A DNA stretch of 64,000 bases, taken from NCBI RefSeq assembly GCF_027019125.1, contig NZ_JALUXE010000024.1, positions 98,590 to 162,589 of the forward strand. Reading direction: 5' to 3'. The stretch is from Roseovarius sp. (GTDB taxonomy: Bacteria; Pseudomonadota; Alphaproteobacteria; Rhodobacterales; Rhodobacteraceae). The notes beneath the pieces are model-generated. The model searched no databases and had not been told where the DNA came from. It worked only from the letters and a program-made list of their open reading frames with translations. Position 1 is the first letter of the stretch. Every line of letters begins with the position of its first letter. Positions 27,716 through 38,381 of this stretch are shown one piece after another. The translations under genes and the position numbers were made by a program.

Positions 27716-28042
27716 ATGAGCCTGACCGGCATCTCCTCTTCTGTCAGCATGATGCACGCCTCGCAGGCGGCAGCACGCCCTGACCCCATCCAGCGCCCGA
27801 CCGCAATGGCCGACGCACAGGGGCCGGGCTTTGCCGAACGGCTGGGCAAGGCAGTTGAGAACGTGAATACCCAACAAGGCAAGGCCGCACAGGCCGCCCG
27901 CGACTTCGAGACCGGGCGCACCGAGAACCTTGCCGCCGTGATGGTCGAGCAACAGGTCGCCTCGCTTGGGTTCCAGATGACGATGCAGGTCCGCAACAAG
28001 GCGCTCACCGCCTATCGCGACATCATGAACATGCCGGTCTGA
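27716..28042 (+). CDS. fliE: Flagellar hook-basal body complex protein FliE
   Basis: NLAAVMVEQQVASLGFQMTMQVRNKALTAYRDIMNMPV. Confidence 0.92.
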   Translation: MSLTGISSSVSMMHASQAAARPDPIQRPTAMADAQGPGFAERLGKAVENVNTQQGKAAQAARDFETGRTENLAAVMVEQQVASLGFQMTMQVRNKALTAYRDIMNMPV

Positions 28043-28073
28043 GCCTCAGACGAGAACCACGGAAGTAGAGAAC

Positions 28074-29768
28074 ATGGACGGATCGCAAACCACTCTCCCG
28101 GCACAAGCTGGCGCCACGTCGCTCGTACAGCGCGCGCGCCTTGCGCTCTCGGGCATGGATGGGTTCATGGCCCAGCCGGCCCTGCGCCGCGCCCTGCCGG
28201 CGATTGGCGTGCTGCTGGTCGTGACGCTCGGGCTGGCGGCATGGCTGTTGCTGGCCCCTGCCGACCGCGTGACCCTGCATGCAGGTCTGCCCGAGGCCGA
28301 GAAATCCCGTGCTCTCGACGCGCTGACCGCCGCCGGTATGGACGCGCAGCTAGACCCGTCGTCCGGCGCGCTGACCGTGGCTGCAGACCAGTTTCACAGC
28401 GCCCGGATGCTTCTGGCCACTCAGGGCCTGCCCGCAGGGGCAACCGACGGCATGTCGGCAATTGACGAGATGCCCATGGGCACATCGCGCCAGATCGAAT
28501 CCGCCCGCCTGCGCCGGATGCAGGAACTGGACCTTGCCCGCTCCATCCAGGAATTGCGCCCGGTGCGCGCTGCCCGCGTGCATCTGGCCTTGCCGGAACG
28601 CAGCGCCTTTGTCCGCGACAGCCAGCCGCCCCGTGCCTCCGTGTTCCTGGAACTCGCGCCCGGCATGACCCTCGATCAGGCGCAGGTTCGCGCAATCGTC
28701 AGCCTCGTTTCCGCCGCCGTGCCCGATATGCCGCGCGGCAATGTCTCGGTCGTGGACCAGACAGGCACGCTCCTGACCAGCCCCGAAGAAGACCCGGTGC
28801 AGGCCGAGGCCGACCGCCAGATGCAGCATCAGCGCAGACTCGAAGCTGTCTACCGCGATCGGGTGCTGGCACTCCTGACGCCCATCGTGGGCGCAGGCAA
28901 TGCCGCCGTTGAAGTGACGCTGGATATGGATTTCACCCGGTCCGAGATCACCAGCGAGGAATACCTGCCCGACACCGCCCTGCGCAGCGAGCAGAGCAGC
29001 AGCCAACAAACCAGCGGCGCACAGGTCGGCGGCATTCCCGGCGCCGTCTCCAACACGCCCCCCAACGAGGCGCAGATGGCCGACGCCGCCTCAAAAGCGG
29101 CCAAGAGCGGCACCACGAACAGCGCCACCTCCTCGACCCGCAATTACGAGGTTAGCCGCCGGGTGGAAACCCGCCAGCCCCAGACCGCCCAGATCAACCG
29201 CGTGCATGCCGCCGTGCTCTTGCACCGCCTGCCCACGCCCGAAACCCCCGCCGACGGCGATGCCGCGCCTGCCCCCGAGGCCGTGCCGCTCGCGGAAATC
29301 GAGGCATTGACCCGCTCCGCCATCGGCTTTGACGAGGCACGCGGCGACCTTGTCACCGTGGCCAGCGCGCCCTTTGTCGTGGCCCCCTCCCTCATTCCCG
29401 CAGAACGCTGGTATGATGCGGCCTGGCTTCCCACCCTGGGGCGCACACTGGCGCAACTCGCCCTCTTTGGCATCATCGTGCTGGGTGTCGTGCGCCCGAT
29501 CCTCAATCGCCTTCTGCCACCTGTCGGGGCCACCACTGCCACCACCGGCATGACCTTTGGCGACGCCATCGAAGTGCCCCGCGGCGAGAGCCTGTCCGCC
29601 CTGCGCCAGCGCCTCGAGACCGCGGCCCCCAATGCCGATGACCTCAACGGGGCCATCACCTACGAGGAAAAGATCGACCTTCTGCGCCAGATGGCAGGGG
29701 CCGAGACCAACCGTATCGCGGGCGTCTTCAAGTCCATGATCGCCCCCACCGGTGAGGACCGTCCATGA
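28074..29768 (+). CDS. fliF: Flagellar MS-ring protein
   Basis: Two TM segments; RRMQELDLARSIQELRPVRAARVHLALPERSAFVRD; YEVSRRVE. Confidence 0.95.
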   Translation: MDGSQTTLPAQAGATSLVQRARLALSGMDGFMAQPALRRALPAIGVLLVVTLGLAAWLLLAPADRVTLHAGLPEAEKSRALDALTAAGMDAQLDPSSGALTVAADQFHSARMLLATQGLPAGATDGMSAIDEMPMGTSRQIESARLRRMQELDLARSIQELRPVRAARVHLALPERSAFVRDSQPPRASVFLELAPGMTLDQAQVRAIVSLVSAAVPDMPRGNVSVVDQTGTLLTSPEEDPVQAEADRQMQHQRRLEAVYRDRVLALLTPIVGAGNAAVEVTLDMDFTRSEITSEEYLPDTALRSEQSSSQQTSGAQVGGIPGAVSNTPPNEAQMADAASKAAKSGTTNSATSSTRNYEVSRRVETRQPQTAQINRVHAAVLLHRLPTPETPADGDAAPAPEAVPLAEIEALTRSAIGFDEARGDLVTVASAPFVVAPSLIPAERWYDAAWLPTLGRTLAQLALFGIIVLGVVRPILNRLLPPVGATTATTGMTFGDAIEVPRGESLSALRQRLETAAPNADDLNGAITYEEKIDLLRQMAGAETNRIAGVFKSMIAPTGEDRP

Positions 29769-30802
29769 CCCTCGCGTTGCCTGCCCCTGCCGGAGCCAGT
29801 CCCGGCGCTGACCTGACCCCGGTGCAAAAGGCCGCCATCCTGATGATGGTCTTTGGAGAAGAGACCGCCGCGCAGATCCTGCGCGCCCTCTCCCCCTCCG
29901 AGGTTCAGGTGCTCGGCGAGGCCATGTTCACCGTGCAAGGTGTCGATCACGACACGGTCGACGCGGTGCTCAACGAATTTCTGGGACTGGTCAGCAATCA
30001 GACCGGCATCGGCATCGGTGCTGGCAATTATGTCCGCCAGGTGCTCGATCAGGCGCTTGGCGCGCACAAGGCGCAATCGGTGCTCTCGCGCATCGTGCCC
30101 ACCAACAGCGAACGCCCGATTGAAATCCTCGACTGGATGGACCCATCTGCCGTGGCCGAACTGATCCAGGACGAGCATCCGCAGATCATGGCGCTGGTCA
30201 TCGCCTCGCTCGACTATGCCCAGGGGGCCGAGGTGCTCAAACTCCTGCAGCCCGAGGCACAGCCCGAAATCATCCGCCGTATCGCCACGCTCAACACCGT
30301 GCAACCCGAGGCGCTGCGCGACCTCGAAGAGGTGATGCGCGCCAAGTTCAAGGCCAACACCACCCTGCGCGCCTCGCAGATCGGCGGGGTCAAGGCTGCC
30401 GCCCGGATCATGAACTTCACCCGTCAGGATATGGAAGAGCGGATCATGAAGGACATTCGCAAGGATGACAAAACGCTCTCCGAGGATATCCAGGACAATC
30501 TTTTCGTGTTCGATTACCTCATCAAATCCGACGAGCGCGCCCTGCAGACCGTGCTGCGCGAAATCGACACCGAGGTTCTTGTTCTCGCTCTCAAGGGTGC
30601 CAATCCCGCCCTGCGCGACAAGCTCTTGGGCTGTGTTTCGGCCCGCGCCGCCGCCAATATCATGGACGAGATGGAGGCCATGGGCCCGGTGCGTCTGAGC
30701 CAGGTGCAAGAGGCCCAGAAGCAGGTCATCACCGTCGCCCGCCGCCTGTCTGACGAGGGCAAGATAACGCTCGCCGGACGCGGCGGCGAAAAGATGGTCT
30801 GA
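29765..30802 (+). CDS. fliG: Flagellar motor switch protein FliG
   Basis: VQKAAILMMVFGEE, EHPQIMALVIASL, DDKTLSEDIQDNLFVFDYL; 4-nt overlap with fliF. Confidence 0.96.
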   Translation: MTLALPAPAGASPGADLTPVQKAAILMMVFGEETAAQILRALSPSEVQVLGEAMFTVQGVDHDTVDAVLNEFLGLVSNQTGIGIGAGNYVRQVLDQALGAHKAQSVLSRIVPTNSERPIEILDWMDPSAVAELIQDEHPQIMALVIASLDYAQGAEVLKLLQPEAQPEIIRRIATLNTVQPEALRDLEEVMRAKFKANTTLRASQIGGVKAAARIMNFTRQDMEERIMKDIRKDDKTLSEDIQDNLFVFDYLIKSDERALQTVLREIDTEVLVLALKGANPALRDKLLGCVSARAAANIMDEMEAMGPVRLSQVQEAQKQVITVARRLSDEGKITLAGRGGEKMV

Positions 30803-30806
30803 GACC

Positions 30807-31595
30807 ATGACCGCGATGCCCGCCCCTGACCTCCCCCCCGAGACCGGCGCACTGACGCCTGAGGATCTGCTGGCCCTCGTGCGCCGCTCATCGCAGCAAT
30901 TCCAGCGCCGCCAGCCCGCAACACCAGAGGCACAGGCAGAAAGCGGCTTTGCCCCGCAGACCGTGGTGCGCCCCCTGCGCACGCAGCCGCCAGAGCCCGA
31001 ACCCGCGCCCGTCGATACAGCGTCCGAACCCACCGCCGCCACCTTTACCCCCGCACCGCCACCGCCCACTTTGGACATCGAGGCAGAGCGCCGCGTCGCC
31101 TGGGCCGAGGGCCACGCCGCCGCGATGCAGGAGATCGAGGCCGCCTGCGCCAAAGCGCGCGCCGAGGCTCTGGAGGAGGCCCGCGCCACCGCGGCACAAG
31201 ACATCGCCGAGGCGCGCGACGCCTTTACCGCCGCCGTCACCCGCCTCACCAGCGCTGAAAACGAGCGTCTCGCGGATCTGACCGCCAAGCTGGAGCTCGC
31301 CGTGCGCCACTTGGCCACCCAGCGCGCCGGGCAGAAGATTGACGAGGCCCCCCGTCCCTTTCTGCGCCGGATCGAAAAGATCACCCATCAGATTGCCGCC
31401 GGGGCCGAAGGGACCGTCGTGCTGATGAACCCGGCGGACCTCATTGCAATCAAACCCCATATCAAGGATTTCAGCCCGCTGGCCAAAGGCCGCCTGTCGC
31501 CCGACACCACGCTGGGGCGCGGCGATATGCGCCTGCGCATGGACGAGATCACCTTTTCCGACGTGATCGCCGAACGCGACGGGGGGCTGGCATGA
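30807..31595 (+). CDS. fliH: Flagellar export apparatus protein FliH
   Basis: Pro-rich N-terminus, AWAEGHAAAMQEIEAACAKARAEALEEARA coiled coil; position between fliG and fliI. Confidence 0.75.
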   Translation: MTAMPAPDLPPETGALTPEDLLALVRRSSQQFQRRQPATPEAQAESGFAPQTVVRPLRTQPPEPEPAPVDTASEPTAATFTPAPPPPTLDIEAERRVAWAEGHAAAMQEIEAACAKARAEALEEARATAAQDIAEARDAFTAAVTRLTSAENERLADLTAKLELAVRHLATQRAGQKIDEAPRPFLRRIEKITHQIAAGAEGTVVLMNPADLIAIKPHIKDFSPLAKGRLSPDTTLGRGDMRLRMDEITFSDVIAERDGGLA

Positions 31596-32926
31596 CCGAT
31601 CTGCTCGCGCGTCTGGCCCAAGTCACCGAAACCATGACCGAGGTGCCACCCCCCGGCTATTCGGGTCAGGTGCTGCGCTACGATGGTCTCATCCTCGAAT
31701 GTGCGGGCTTTCCCGCCAGCCCCGGCACCCGCTGCCGGATCGACACCGAGGATGGCAAGGGTGCCACGGGTGAAATCGTGGGCTTTGCCAATGGCCGCAA
31801 TCTGCTCTTTCTCGACCAGCCCGGCGCGCGTATCACCCATGGCTGCATGGTGCATAAGCTGCGCGGCGGGCATAACGCCGCCATGGGCGACGCCCTCTTG
31901 GGCCGCGTGCTCGATGCCGAAGGCGTGCCGCTCGACGGCTTTGGCCCGCCCGATTGCCCCGACACCCGACCGCTCTCGGGGCGCGAACAAAACCCGCTCG
32001 CGCGGCAACCGGTCGATGCCCCCCTTGATGTAGGCGTGCGCGTGATCAACGCGGCCCTCACCGTGGGGCGCGGTCAGCGCGTGGGCATCATCGCAGGCTC
32101 TGGCGTGGGCAAATCCGTTCTGATCGAGATGATGACCCGCTATACCTCTGCCGATGTGATCGTCGTCGGGCTGATCGGCGAACGCGCCCGCGAAGTGGGC
32201 GATTTCGTCTCCAAGGTGATGACCGGCGAGAACCGTGCCAAGACCTGCGTCGTGGCCGTGCCCGCCGACCGCTCGCCGCTCCTGCGCCTGCGCGCGGCGC
32301 ATCGCGCCACCGCGATTGCCGAATATTTCCGCGATCAGGGCAAACAGGTCATGCTGATCATGGACAGCCTTACCCGCGTGGCCCATGCCCGCCGCGAAAT
32401 CGGTCTGGCGCTTGGCGAACAACCCACCGCCAAGGGCTATACGCCGTCGGTCATCTCGATGATCCCCGGGCTGATCGAGCGTGCCGGTCCCGGCCTGCCC
32501 GGTCAGGGCAGCATCACCGCATTCTATACCATTCTGGCCGATGGCGACGACACCACCAATGACCCCGTGGTCGACACCGCCCGCGCCATTCTCGACGGGC
32601 ATTTCGTGCTCTCGCGCAATCAGGCGCAGATGGGCATCTATCCGGCCATCGACCTTACCCAATCGGTGAGCCGTGTGATGAAGGACATCGCCGAGAAACC
32701 CCACCACGCAGCCGCGCTGCGCCTGCGCCGCCTCATTGCCCTTTACATGGAGAACCGTGACATGATGCTGATGGGTGCCTATTCCCCCGGTCAGGACGCT
32801 ACGCTTGACGAGGCCGTTGCCCTCTGGCCCCGGATCGAGAACTTCATCCGGCAGGACATCCACGAACCCGCCAGCCTCGAGGACAGTATCAGCGCCCTTT
32901 GCGCCCTGACAGGGGGTGCCGCATGA
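31592..32926 (+). CDS. fliI: Flagellum-specific ATPase FliI
   Basis: GIIAGSGVGKSVLIEMM, VGLIGERAREV, VMLIMDSLTRVAHARREIGLALGE. Confidence 0.97.
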   Translation: MTDLLARLAQVTETMTEVPPPGYSGQVLRYDGLILECAGFPASPGTRCRIDTEDGKGATGEIVGFANGRNLLFLDQPGARITHGCMVHKLRGGHNAAMGDALLGRVLDAEGVPLDGFGPPDCPDTRPLSGREQNPLARQPVDAPLDVGVRVINAALTVGRGQRVGIIAGSGVGKSVLIEMMTRYTSADVIVVGLIGERAREVGDFVSKVMTGENRAKTCVVAVPADRSPLLRLRAAHRATAIAEYFRDQGKQVMLIMDSLTRVAHARREIGLALGEQPTAKGYTPSVISMIPGLIERAGPGLPGQGSITAFYTILADGDDTTNDPVVDTARAILDGHFVLSRNQAQMGIYPAIDLTQSVSRVMKDIAEKPHHAAALRLRRLIALYMENRDMMLMGAYSPGQDATLDEAVALWPRIENFIRQDIHEPASLEDSISALCALTGGAA

Positions 32927-33339
32927 GCGCGCGTCAGCACCGCCTCCTGACCTTGATGGCGCGGCAGGAAAACCGCGATCTTGGACATCTCTCGATCCAG
33001 CTAGGCCACCTGCGCCAGCAGGAAATGCAGCAGTTCGACATCGCCGACCGTCTGGGCCAGATGCTCGACCAGACCGCTACCCTCTCGACCCAGCCGATGA
33101 CCCCAGGCCAGCTCAGCACCGCGCATTTCATGGGTCGCACCTTGGTGCAACAGCTCGAGGCGACGCGCAGCCAGATTGCCCGCACACGTCAGGAACGCAC
33201 CGCCGTGGAACAGGACCTCTCGCAGCACCAGCGTCGCCAGCAGATCCTGCAAGAGCGCGCCGACCTCTGCCGCCGCGCCCTGCATCTGGCCCGCGCCGAG
33301 GCCGAGGACAACGCCACCCAGCCCCGCCGCACGCGTTAA
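32923..33339 (+). CDS. fliJ: FliJ-like flagellar export chaperone
   Basis: 138-aa coiled-coil ORF, ATGA overlap with fliI. Confidence 0.6.
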   Translation: MSARQHRLLTLMARQENRDLGHLSIQLGHLRQQEMQQFDIADRLGQMLDQTATLSTQPMTPGQLSTAHFMGRTLVQQLEATRSQIARTRQERTAVEQDLSQHQRRQQILQERADLCRRALHLARAEAEDNATQPRRTR

Positions 33340-33349
33340 ACCTGCGGCC

Positions 33350-34213
33350 TCAGCGCACGCATGCATCGCGCAAGTCGCGCAAATGCTCCGGGATGGCCCG
33401 CGCCGTCACGCCCGCCTCGCGCACCAGCCCGTCGAAATGCAGCGTCATCGCCTGAATCCGCTCGGTGTCGCGAAACACCATGTAATTGCGCCCCAGATAG
33501 AGCACCGACAAGAGCGGCCCAAAGATGGTGATCGGCGCCGAATAGACCCGCCGCGCATCAAAGAGATAGAGCCGCAGACGCGGATAAAGCTGCGTTGTGG
33601 TGGCGATCAGATGATCCAACTGCGCCCGCCTGAGGCCTGCGGACAATCCGCGATAATAGCCCTCGCCCCGCGCGAAACTCTCGATCTCATAGAGCGGCAA
33701 GGCGATCTCGTAATCCGACCGCGCCGCCCGCATCCAGGCCATGCGATCCTCGGACGCCCCGATCGCCTGATCGGTCGAGCGGCCCAGATGTGGCGCATAT
33801 TCCCATTCCAGCATTGCGCGGGTCTTGAGCATATCCGGCAAGGCGGCCGGCACATGGCGGATCTTGTAGCCCGCCGCCTCCTTGTGCCAGGCGAAAATCT
33901 GTTCATCCACCAAGGCGCGCGGCGCCTCGGTCAGCGAGAGTGTGTTGGCCAACATGTCTGCGGCCGTCTCGGGCCGGTCGGTCAACCCCAAGAGCCAGTC
34001 AGCCGACACCCCCAAGGCCGAGGCACATTCCCCCACCACCTGCGCATTGGGCAACCGCGCGGCATCGCCCTTGAGCAGTTGCGACACGGTCGAGCGATCC
34101 ACGCCGATGGTCCGCGCCAGAACGCTCTGATTGCTGCCGCGCAGGCGCATCGCCTCGGCCAGCCGGGTGCGGAACAGGGTTGCGCGCAGACGTTTGTCGA
34201 TATTTTTTATCAT
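33350..34213 (-). CDS. XRE-family transcriptional regulator
   Basis: N-terminal HTH GSNQSVLARTIGVDRSTVSQLLKGDAARLP; divergent from the desaturase. Confidence 0.85.
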   Translation of the reverse strand: MIKNIDKRLRATLFRTRLAEAMRLRGSNQSVLARTIGVDRSTVSQLLKGDAARLPNAQVVGECASALGVSADWLLGLTDRPETAADMLANTLSLTEAPRALVDEQIFAWHKEAAGYKIRHVPAALPDMLKTRAMLEWEYAPHLGRSTDQAIGASEDRMAWMRAARSDYEIALPLYEIESFARGEGYYRGLSAGLRRAQLDHLIATTTQLYPRLRLYLFDARRVYSAPITIFGPLLSVLYLGRNYMVFRDTERIQAMTLHFDGLVREAGVTARAIPEHLRDLRDACVR

Positions 34214-34234
34214 TTGGTGATTTTTATCACAAAT
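34212..34234. promoter_or_regulatory. Candidate operator between XRE regulator and desaturase
   Basis: Near-perfect inverted repeat ATTTGGTGAT/ATCACAAAT abutting the regulator start. Confidence 0.4.
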
Positions 34235-34321
34235 GCGGAGAAATGTTAACCATTTCCGAAATGGCGTCCTCAGGAAATCGAAACGAATGTCGCGCCATAT
34301 TACGTATCAAAAGGACCTTGA

Positions 34322-35287
34322 ATGCGCCCCCATTCGCAAGCCGCAGCCCCCACCGGAACCGCCGGACTACCGCCCAAGACGCGGCAGGATGCCCGCGTGG
34401 AATGGCCCACGCTCGGGCTCTTGGCGCTCTGCTACGGCTTATGGATCTTTGGCACGACCGCGGCCTCGGTTCTGGCGCTTCCTCTGGGCATCGTCGTGAC
34501 TGCCCTTGCCATAGCGCTCCATTCGTCGCTCTGTCACGAGGCGCTGCATGGCCACCCTTTCCGTTCCCGTCTCCTGAATGAAACGCTGGTCTTTCCCTGC
34601 CTTTGCCTCGTGATCCCCTATGTTCGTTTCCGGGATACTCACCTTGCGCATCACCGCGAGGAATATCTCACCGACCCCTATGACGACCCCGAGGCAAACT
34701 ACCTGGATCCCGCCGTCTGGGCGCGGTTGCCACGTTCGGTGCGGCTGGTCCTGCGGCTCAACAACACGCTGGCGGGGCGTATGCTGATCGGCCCGCTGGT
34801 GGCGCAGGTCATGTTTCTGCATAGCGATTGGCAGGCGATCCGGGCGGGCGACCGCGCCGTACGCAAGGCCTGGCTCTGGCATGTTCCGGCGGTGGCGCTG
34901 GTGTTTGTCTGGCTCTGGTTCGCGCCGATGCCGGTCTGGGCCTATCTTCTGGCGGTCTGGCTTGGCCTGGCGGTGCTGAAAATCCGCACTTTTCTGGAGC
35001 ATCGCGCCCATGAGCGCGCCAGTGGCCGCACCGTGGTGATCGAGGATCGCGGCCCGCTGGCATTGCTGTTCCTCAACAACAACCTGCATGTGGTGCATCA
35101 CATGCACCCCGAGGTGCCATGGTATCAGTTGCCCGCCCTCTATGCGGCGCGGCGCGATCATTACCTGCGCCGCAACGATGGCTATGTCTATCGCTCCTAT
35201 GCGGAAATCTTCCGCGCCCATCTCTGGCGCGCCAAGGACCCGGTGCCGCACCCTCTCTGGCAAGGGCGGTCTCACGGCGACGCATAA
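34322..35287 (+). CDS. Fatty acid desaturase-family membrane protein
   Basis: Histidine boxes HEALH, HLAHH, HVVHHMHPEVPWYQLP. Confidence 0.88.
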   Translation: MRPHSQAAAPTGTAGLPPKTRQDARVEWPTLGLLALCYGLWIFGTTAASVLALPLGIVVTALAIALHSSLCHEALHGHPFRSRLLNETLVFPCLCLVIPYVRFRDTHLAHHREEYLTDPYDDPEANYLDPAVWARLPRSVRLVLRLNNTLAGRMLIGPLVAQVMFLHSDWQAIRAGDRAVRKAWLWHVPAVALVFVWLWFAPMPVWAYLLAVWLGLAVLKIRTFLEHRAHERASGRTVVIEDRGPLALLFLNNNLHVVHHMHPEVPWYQLPALYAARRDHYLRRNDGYVYRSYAEIFRAHLWRAKDPVPHPLWQGRSHGDA

Positions 35288-35299
35288 CGGGGCCGGGCT

Positions 35300-36712
35300 C
35301 TACCCCCGCAGCACCGCGCCTGGATTCATGATCCCCAGAGGGTCAAGCGCCGCCTTGATCGCGCGCATCGCGTCCAGCTTTACCGGATCGCCATAGCGCT
35401 CCAGGTCTTCGACCTTGAGCCGCCCGATACCATGTTCGGCGCTGACAGACCCGCCCATCTCATGCACCAGATCATGCACCGCGCGCTTGATCGCGTCGCG
35501 TTCGGCCACGTGATCCGCACGGCTGCGCCCCGGCATGGGAAAGACGTTGTAATGCAGGTTGCCATCGCCCAGATGCCCGAAACAGTTGATCCGGAACGCC
35601 CCGATCCGGGCAATCACTTCGGCGCCTTTTGCGATGAAATCCGGGATCTCTGACATCGGCAGCGAAATATCATGTGAACTGATCGACCCGATACGGCGGT
35701 TCGCCTCGGGAATTTGCTCGCGCACCTCCCAGAACTGATGGCGCTGCGTCTCGGATTGCGCAACGATCCCATCGCTGACCAGCCCCGCCTCGAATGCCTC
35801 GGCGAACAGCCCCTCGAGCGCCAAGGCCGGATCAAGCCCACGGGCCAGCCCCACATCAATCAGCACGAACCATTCCGGCATCTCGGCAAAGGGCTGGCGG
35901 ATGTCGGGCAAGGTCTCGGCCAGAAACTCCAGCCCGGCCCGATGCATGATCTCGAATGCGCTCACCCCCTCGCCCACCCGGTCGCGCGCCAGTGCCAAGA
36001 GGTCAAGCGCGGCGCGCGGGCTGTCCACCACCATGAGCGCCGTGCCCTCGCCCGCGGGGCGCGGAGACAGCTTGAGCGCTGCGGCGGTGATCACCCCGAG
36101 CGTGCCCTCGGAGCCGATCAGGAGATTACGCAGATCATAGCCGGTGTTGTCCTTGCGCAGGCGTTTGAGGCCATGCCAGATGCGCCCGTCGGGCATGACC
36201 GCCTCAAGCCCCAGACAGAGATCGCGCGCATTGCCGTAGCGCAACACGTTTACGCCGCCCGCATTGGTGGCAAGGTTTCCGCCAATCCGCGCCGATCCCT
36301 TGGCAGCGATGCTGAGAGGAAAGAGCCGGTCCACCTTGGCGGCGGCCTCGTGAATATCCTGCAGGATCGCCCCCGCCTCGACCACGATCACATTCTCGGA
36401 CGGATAAATGCCCCGCACCGCGCGCATCCGCTCAAGGCTCAGGATCACGGGGCGCGGCCCCTCGGGCGCGATTTGCCCGCCGACAAGCCCCGTGCCCCCG
36501 CCATAGGGCACCACCGGCACCCGCGCCGCGGCGCAAGCGCGCACGATCTCGGCCACCTCTTCGGTGTTGCCAGGGGCCAGAACCACGCCCTGCCCCTGCC
36601 AGCGGCCGCGCGGTTCCTCGAAATATCCGGGGGTTGCCTCGCGAAACGTGGGCGCGGGCAGGCGCGCGCGCAGCGCGTCGATGAATGCGGGGGTGGCTGG
36701 GATCAGGCTCAT
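35300..36712 (-). CDS. FAD-binding oxidase (GlcD / D-lactate dehydrogenase type)
   Basis: VVPYGGGTGLVGGQ, GGNLATNAGGVNVLRYGN, SVSAEHGIGRLK. Confidence 0.92.
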   Translation of the reverse strand: MSLIPATPAFIDALRARLPAPTFREATPGYFEEPRGRWQGQGVVLAPGNTEEVAEIVRACAAARVPVVPYGGGTGLVGGQIAPEGPRPVILSLERMRAVRGIYPSENVIVVEAGAILQDIHEAAAKVDRLFPLSIAAKGSARIGGNLATNAGGVNVLRYGNARDLCLGLEAVMPDGRIWHGLKRLRKDNTGYDLRNLLIGSEGTLGVITAAALKLSPRPAGEGTALMVVDSPRAALDLLALARDRVGEGVSAFEIMHRAGLEFLAETLPDIRQPFAEMPEWFVLIDVGLARGLDPALALEGLFAEAFEAGLVSDGIVAQSETQRHQFWEVREQIPEANRRIGSISSHDISLPMSEIPDFIAKGAEVIARIGAFRINCFGHLGDGNLHYNVFPMPGRSRADHVAERDAIKRAVHDLVHEMGGSVSAEHGIGRLKVEDLERYGDPVKLDAMRAIKAALDPLGIMNPGAVLRG

Positions 36713-36838
36713 GCGATTTACCTATCACGTTGCCTGTAGCGGTCCAGCCCTTTGTGATCCGAAAGGAGGCAGCTTGCCACGCTGAAATCGGCGGCTTTCC
36801 CCTTGCCTCTGGCCGCCCCTCGGGCCATTTTGCGCGCC

Positions 36839-37291
36839 ATGCAGATGATCCCCCGCGCCCCCCTGTTTCTTGGCCTTGCCGGTCTCTTGCCCTTCCTTTG
36901 GGGGGCCCTGACCGTGTTTCTGCCCGACCTCGGCCTCTGGACCGCGCAGACCATCGGGCCGCGCTTTGCCGGGCCCTATGTGATGCTCTTTTACGGCGCG
37001 GTGATCCTGTCGTTCATGTCGGGCGTGCTCTGGGGGTTCGCCACGCGGGCGACGGGCACGATGGCGGGCGTCTGCTACGGCCTCTCGGTCATTCCGGCCC
37101 TCTGGGCGTTTTTCATGACCGGCGGCGGGCCGACCTCGGCGGGAATGAGCCTGATTTTCGGATTCGCGGGCCTTCTGGCGCTTGATTGGCAATTTTCACG
37201 ATGGGGCCTGACACCGCCGTGGTGGATGGCGCTGCGGGTGCTTCTGACGGCGGTGGTGATCGGTTGTCTTGCCGTGGGGGTGCTGCTCTGA
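36839..37291 (+). CDS. DUF3429-type membrane protein
   Basis: Multiple TM segments; [21 protein letters not shown]; internal start at 36839. Confidence 0.7.
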   Translation: MQMIPRAPLFLGLAGLLPFLWGALTVFLPDLGLWTAQTIGPRFAGPYVMLFYGAVILSFMSGVLWGFATRATGTMAGVCYGLSVIPALWAFFMTGGGPTSAGMSLIFGFAGLLALDWQFSRWGLTPPWWMALRVLLTAVVIGCLAVGVLL

Positions 37292-37758
37292 TGCCCGCGC
37301 TCTTCGCCTATACCGACGGGGCCTGTTCCGGCAATCCGGGCCCGGGCGGCTGGGGCGTGCTGATGCGCGCCGTGGAGGGCGATACCGTGCTCAAAGAGCG
37401 AGAGCTTTCCGGGGGCGAGGCCGACACAACCAACAACCGGATGGAGCTTTGCGCCGCCATCGCCGCGCTCGAGGCGCTCTCGCGCCCCTCAGCCATCACG
37501 ATTGTCACCGACAGCGCCTATGTCAAAAACGGCGTGACCGGCTGGATGCACGGATGGAAGCGCAACGGCTGGCGCACCGCCGACAAGAAGCCGGTCAAGA
37601 ATGTCGAGCTATGGCAGCGTCTGGACGAGGCGCAAAAGCGCCACACCGTCACATGGGAATGGGTCAAGGGCCACGCAGGACACCCCGAAAACGAGCGCGC
37701 CGATGAATTGGCCCGCGCCGGCATGGCCCCGTTCAAGCCGGGCAAGGCCAAGGGATGA
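37291..37758 (+). CDS. rnhA: Ribonuclease HI
   Basis: [63 protein letters not shown]. Confidence 0.97.
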   Translation: MPALFAYTDGACSGNPGPGGWGVLMRAVEGDTVLKERELSGGEADTTNNRMELCAAIAALEALSRPSAITIVTDSAYVKNGVTGWMHGWKRNGWRTADKKPVKNVELWQRLDEAQKRHTVTWEWVKGHAGHPENERADELARAGMAPFKPGKAKG

Positions 37759-38378
37759 GCGCGCTCTTTCTCCTTGATTACGCCTCGGTCTTGATCTTTG
37801 CGCTGACCGGCGCGCTTGTGGCCTCGCGCCAGCAACTCGACATCGTTGGATTTGCCTTCATCGCCTGCCTGACGGCGGTGGGCGGCGGCACGCTGCGCGA
37901 TGTGCTTCTGGATCGCAACCCGGTCTTTTGGCTGGGCAATCCGGATTATATCCTGATCGCCTGTGGCGCGGCACTCCTGGTATTTTTCACTGCCCATCTG
38001 GTCGAAAGCCGCTATCGTCTCCTGCTCTGGCTCGACAGTTTCGCGCTTGCCGTGGCGGTGCCCGCGGGGGTGAGTGCCGCGATGGTCATGGGGCAAAGCC
38101 CCGTGATCGTGGTGCTGATGGGAATGGTCACGGGTTGCATGGGCGGGCTCATGCGCGATGTCGTCTGCAACGAGGTGCCCTTGGTGCTGAAGCAGGGAGA
38201 GCTTTACGTGACCGCCGCCTTTGCCGGGGCGCTGGGTGCTGTTCTGGTGGCGACGCTCAGCGATGACCCGCTCGTCATCCTGGGCACCTGTGCGGCGCTG
38301 ACATGGGCGTTGCGCGCGGGCTCGCTCGGCTTTGGCTGGCGGCTGCCGGTCTACCGCGCACGCCCGCCAAGAAACTAG
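37755..38378 (+). CDS. TRIC/UPF0126 family membrane protein
   Basis: [20 protein letters not shown] and [23 protein letters not shown] repeats. Confidence 0.9.
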   Translation: MSALFLLDYASVLIFALTGALVASRQQLDIVGFAFIACLTAVGGGTLRDVLLDRNPVFWLGNPDYILIACGAALLVFFTAHLVESRYRLLLWLDSFALAVAVPAGVSAAMVMGQSPVIVVLMGMVTGCMGGLMRDVVCNEVPLVLKQGELYVTAAFAGALGAVLVATLSDDPLVILGTCAALTWALRAGSLGFGWRLPVYRARPPRN

Positions 38379-38381
38379 CCG

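Noticed and set aside
29660-31384. 574-aa minus-strand ORF antisense to fliG/fliH
   Set aside because: Opposite frame of well-supported fliG and fliH; no motif of its own.
31388-32863. 491-aa minus-strand ORF antisense to fliI
   Set aside because: Opposite frame of a very strong FliI match.
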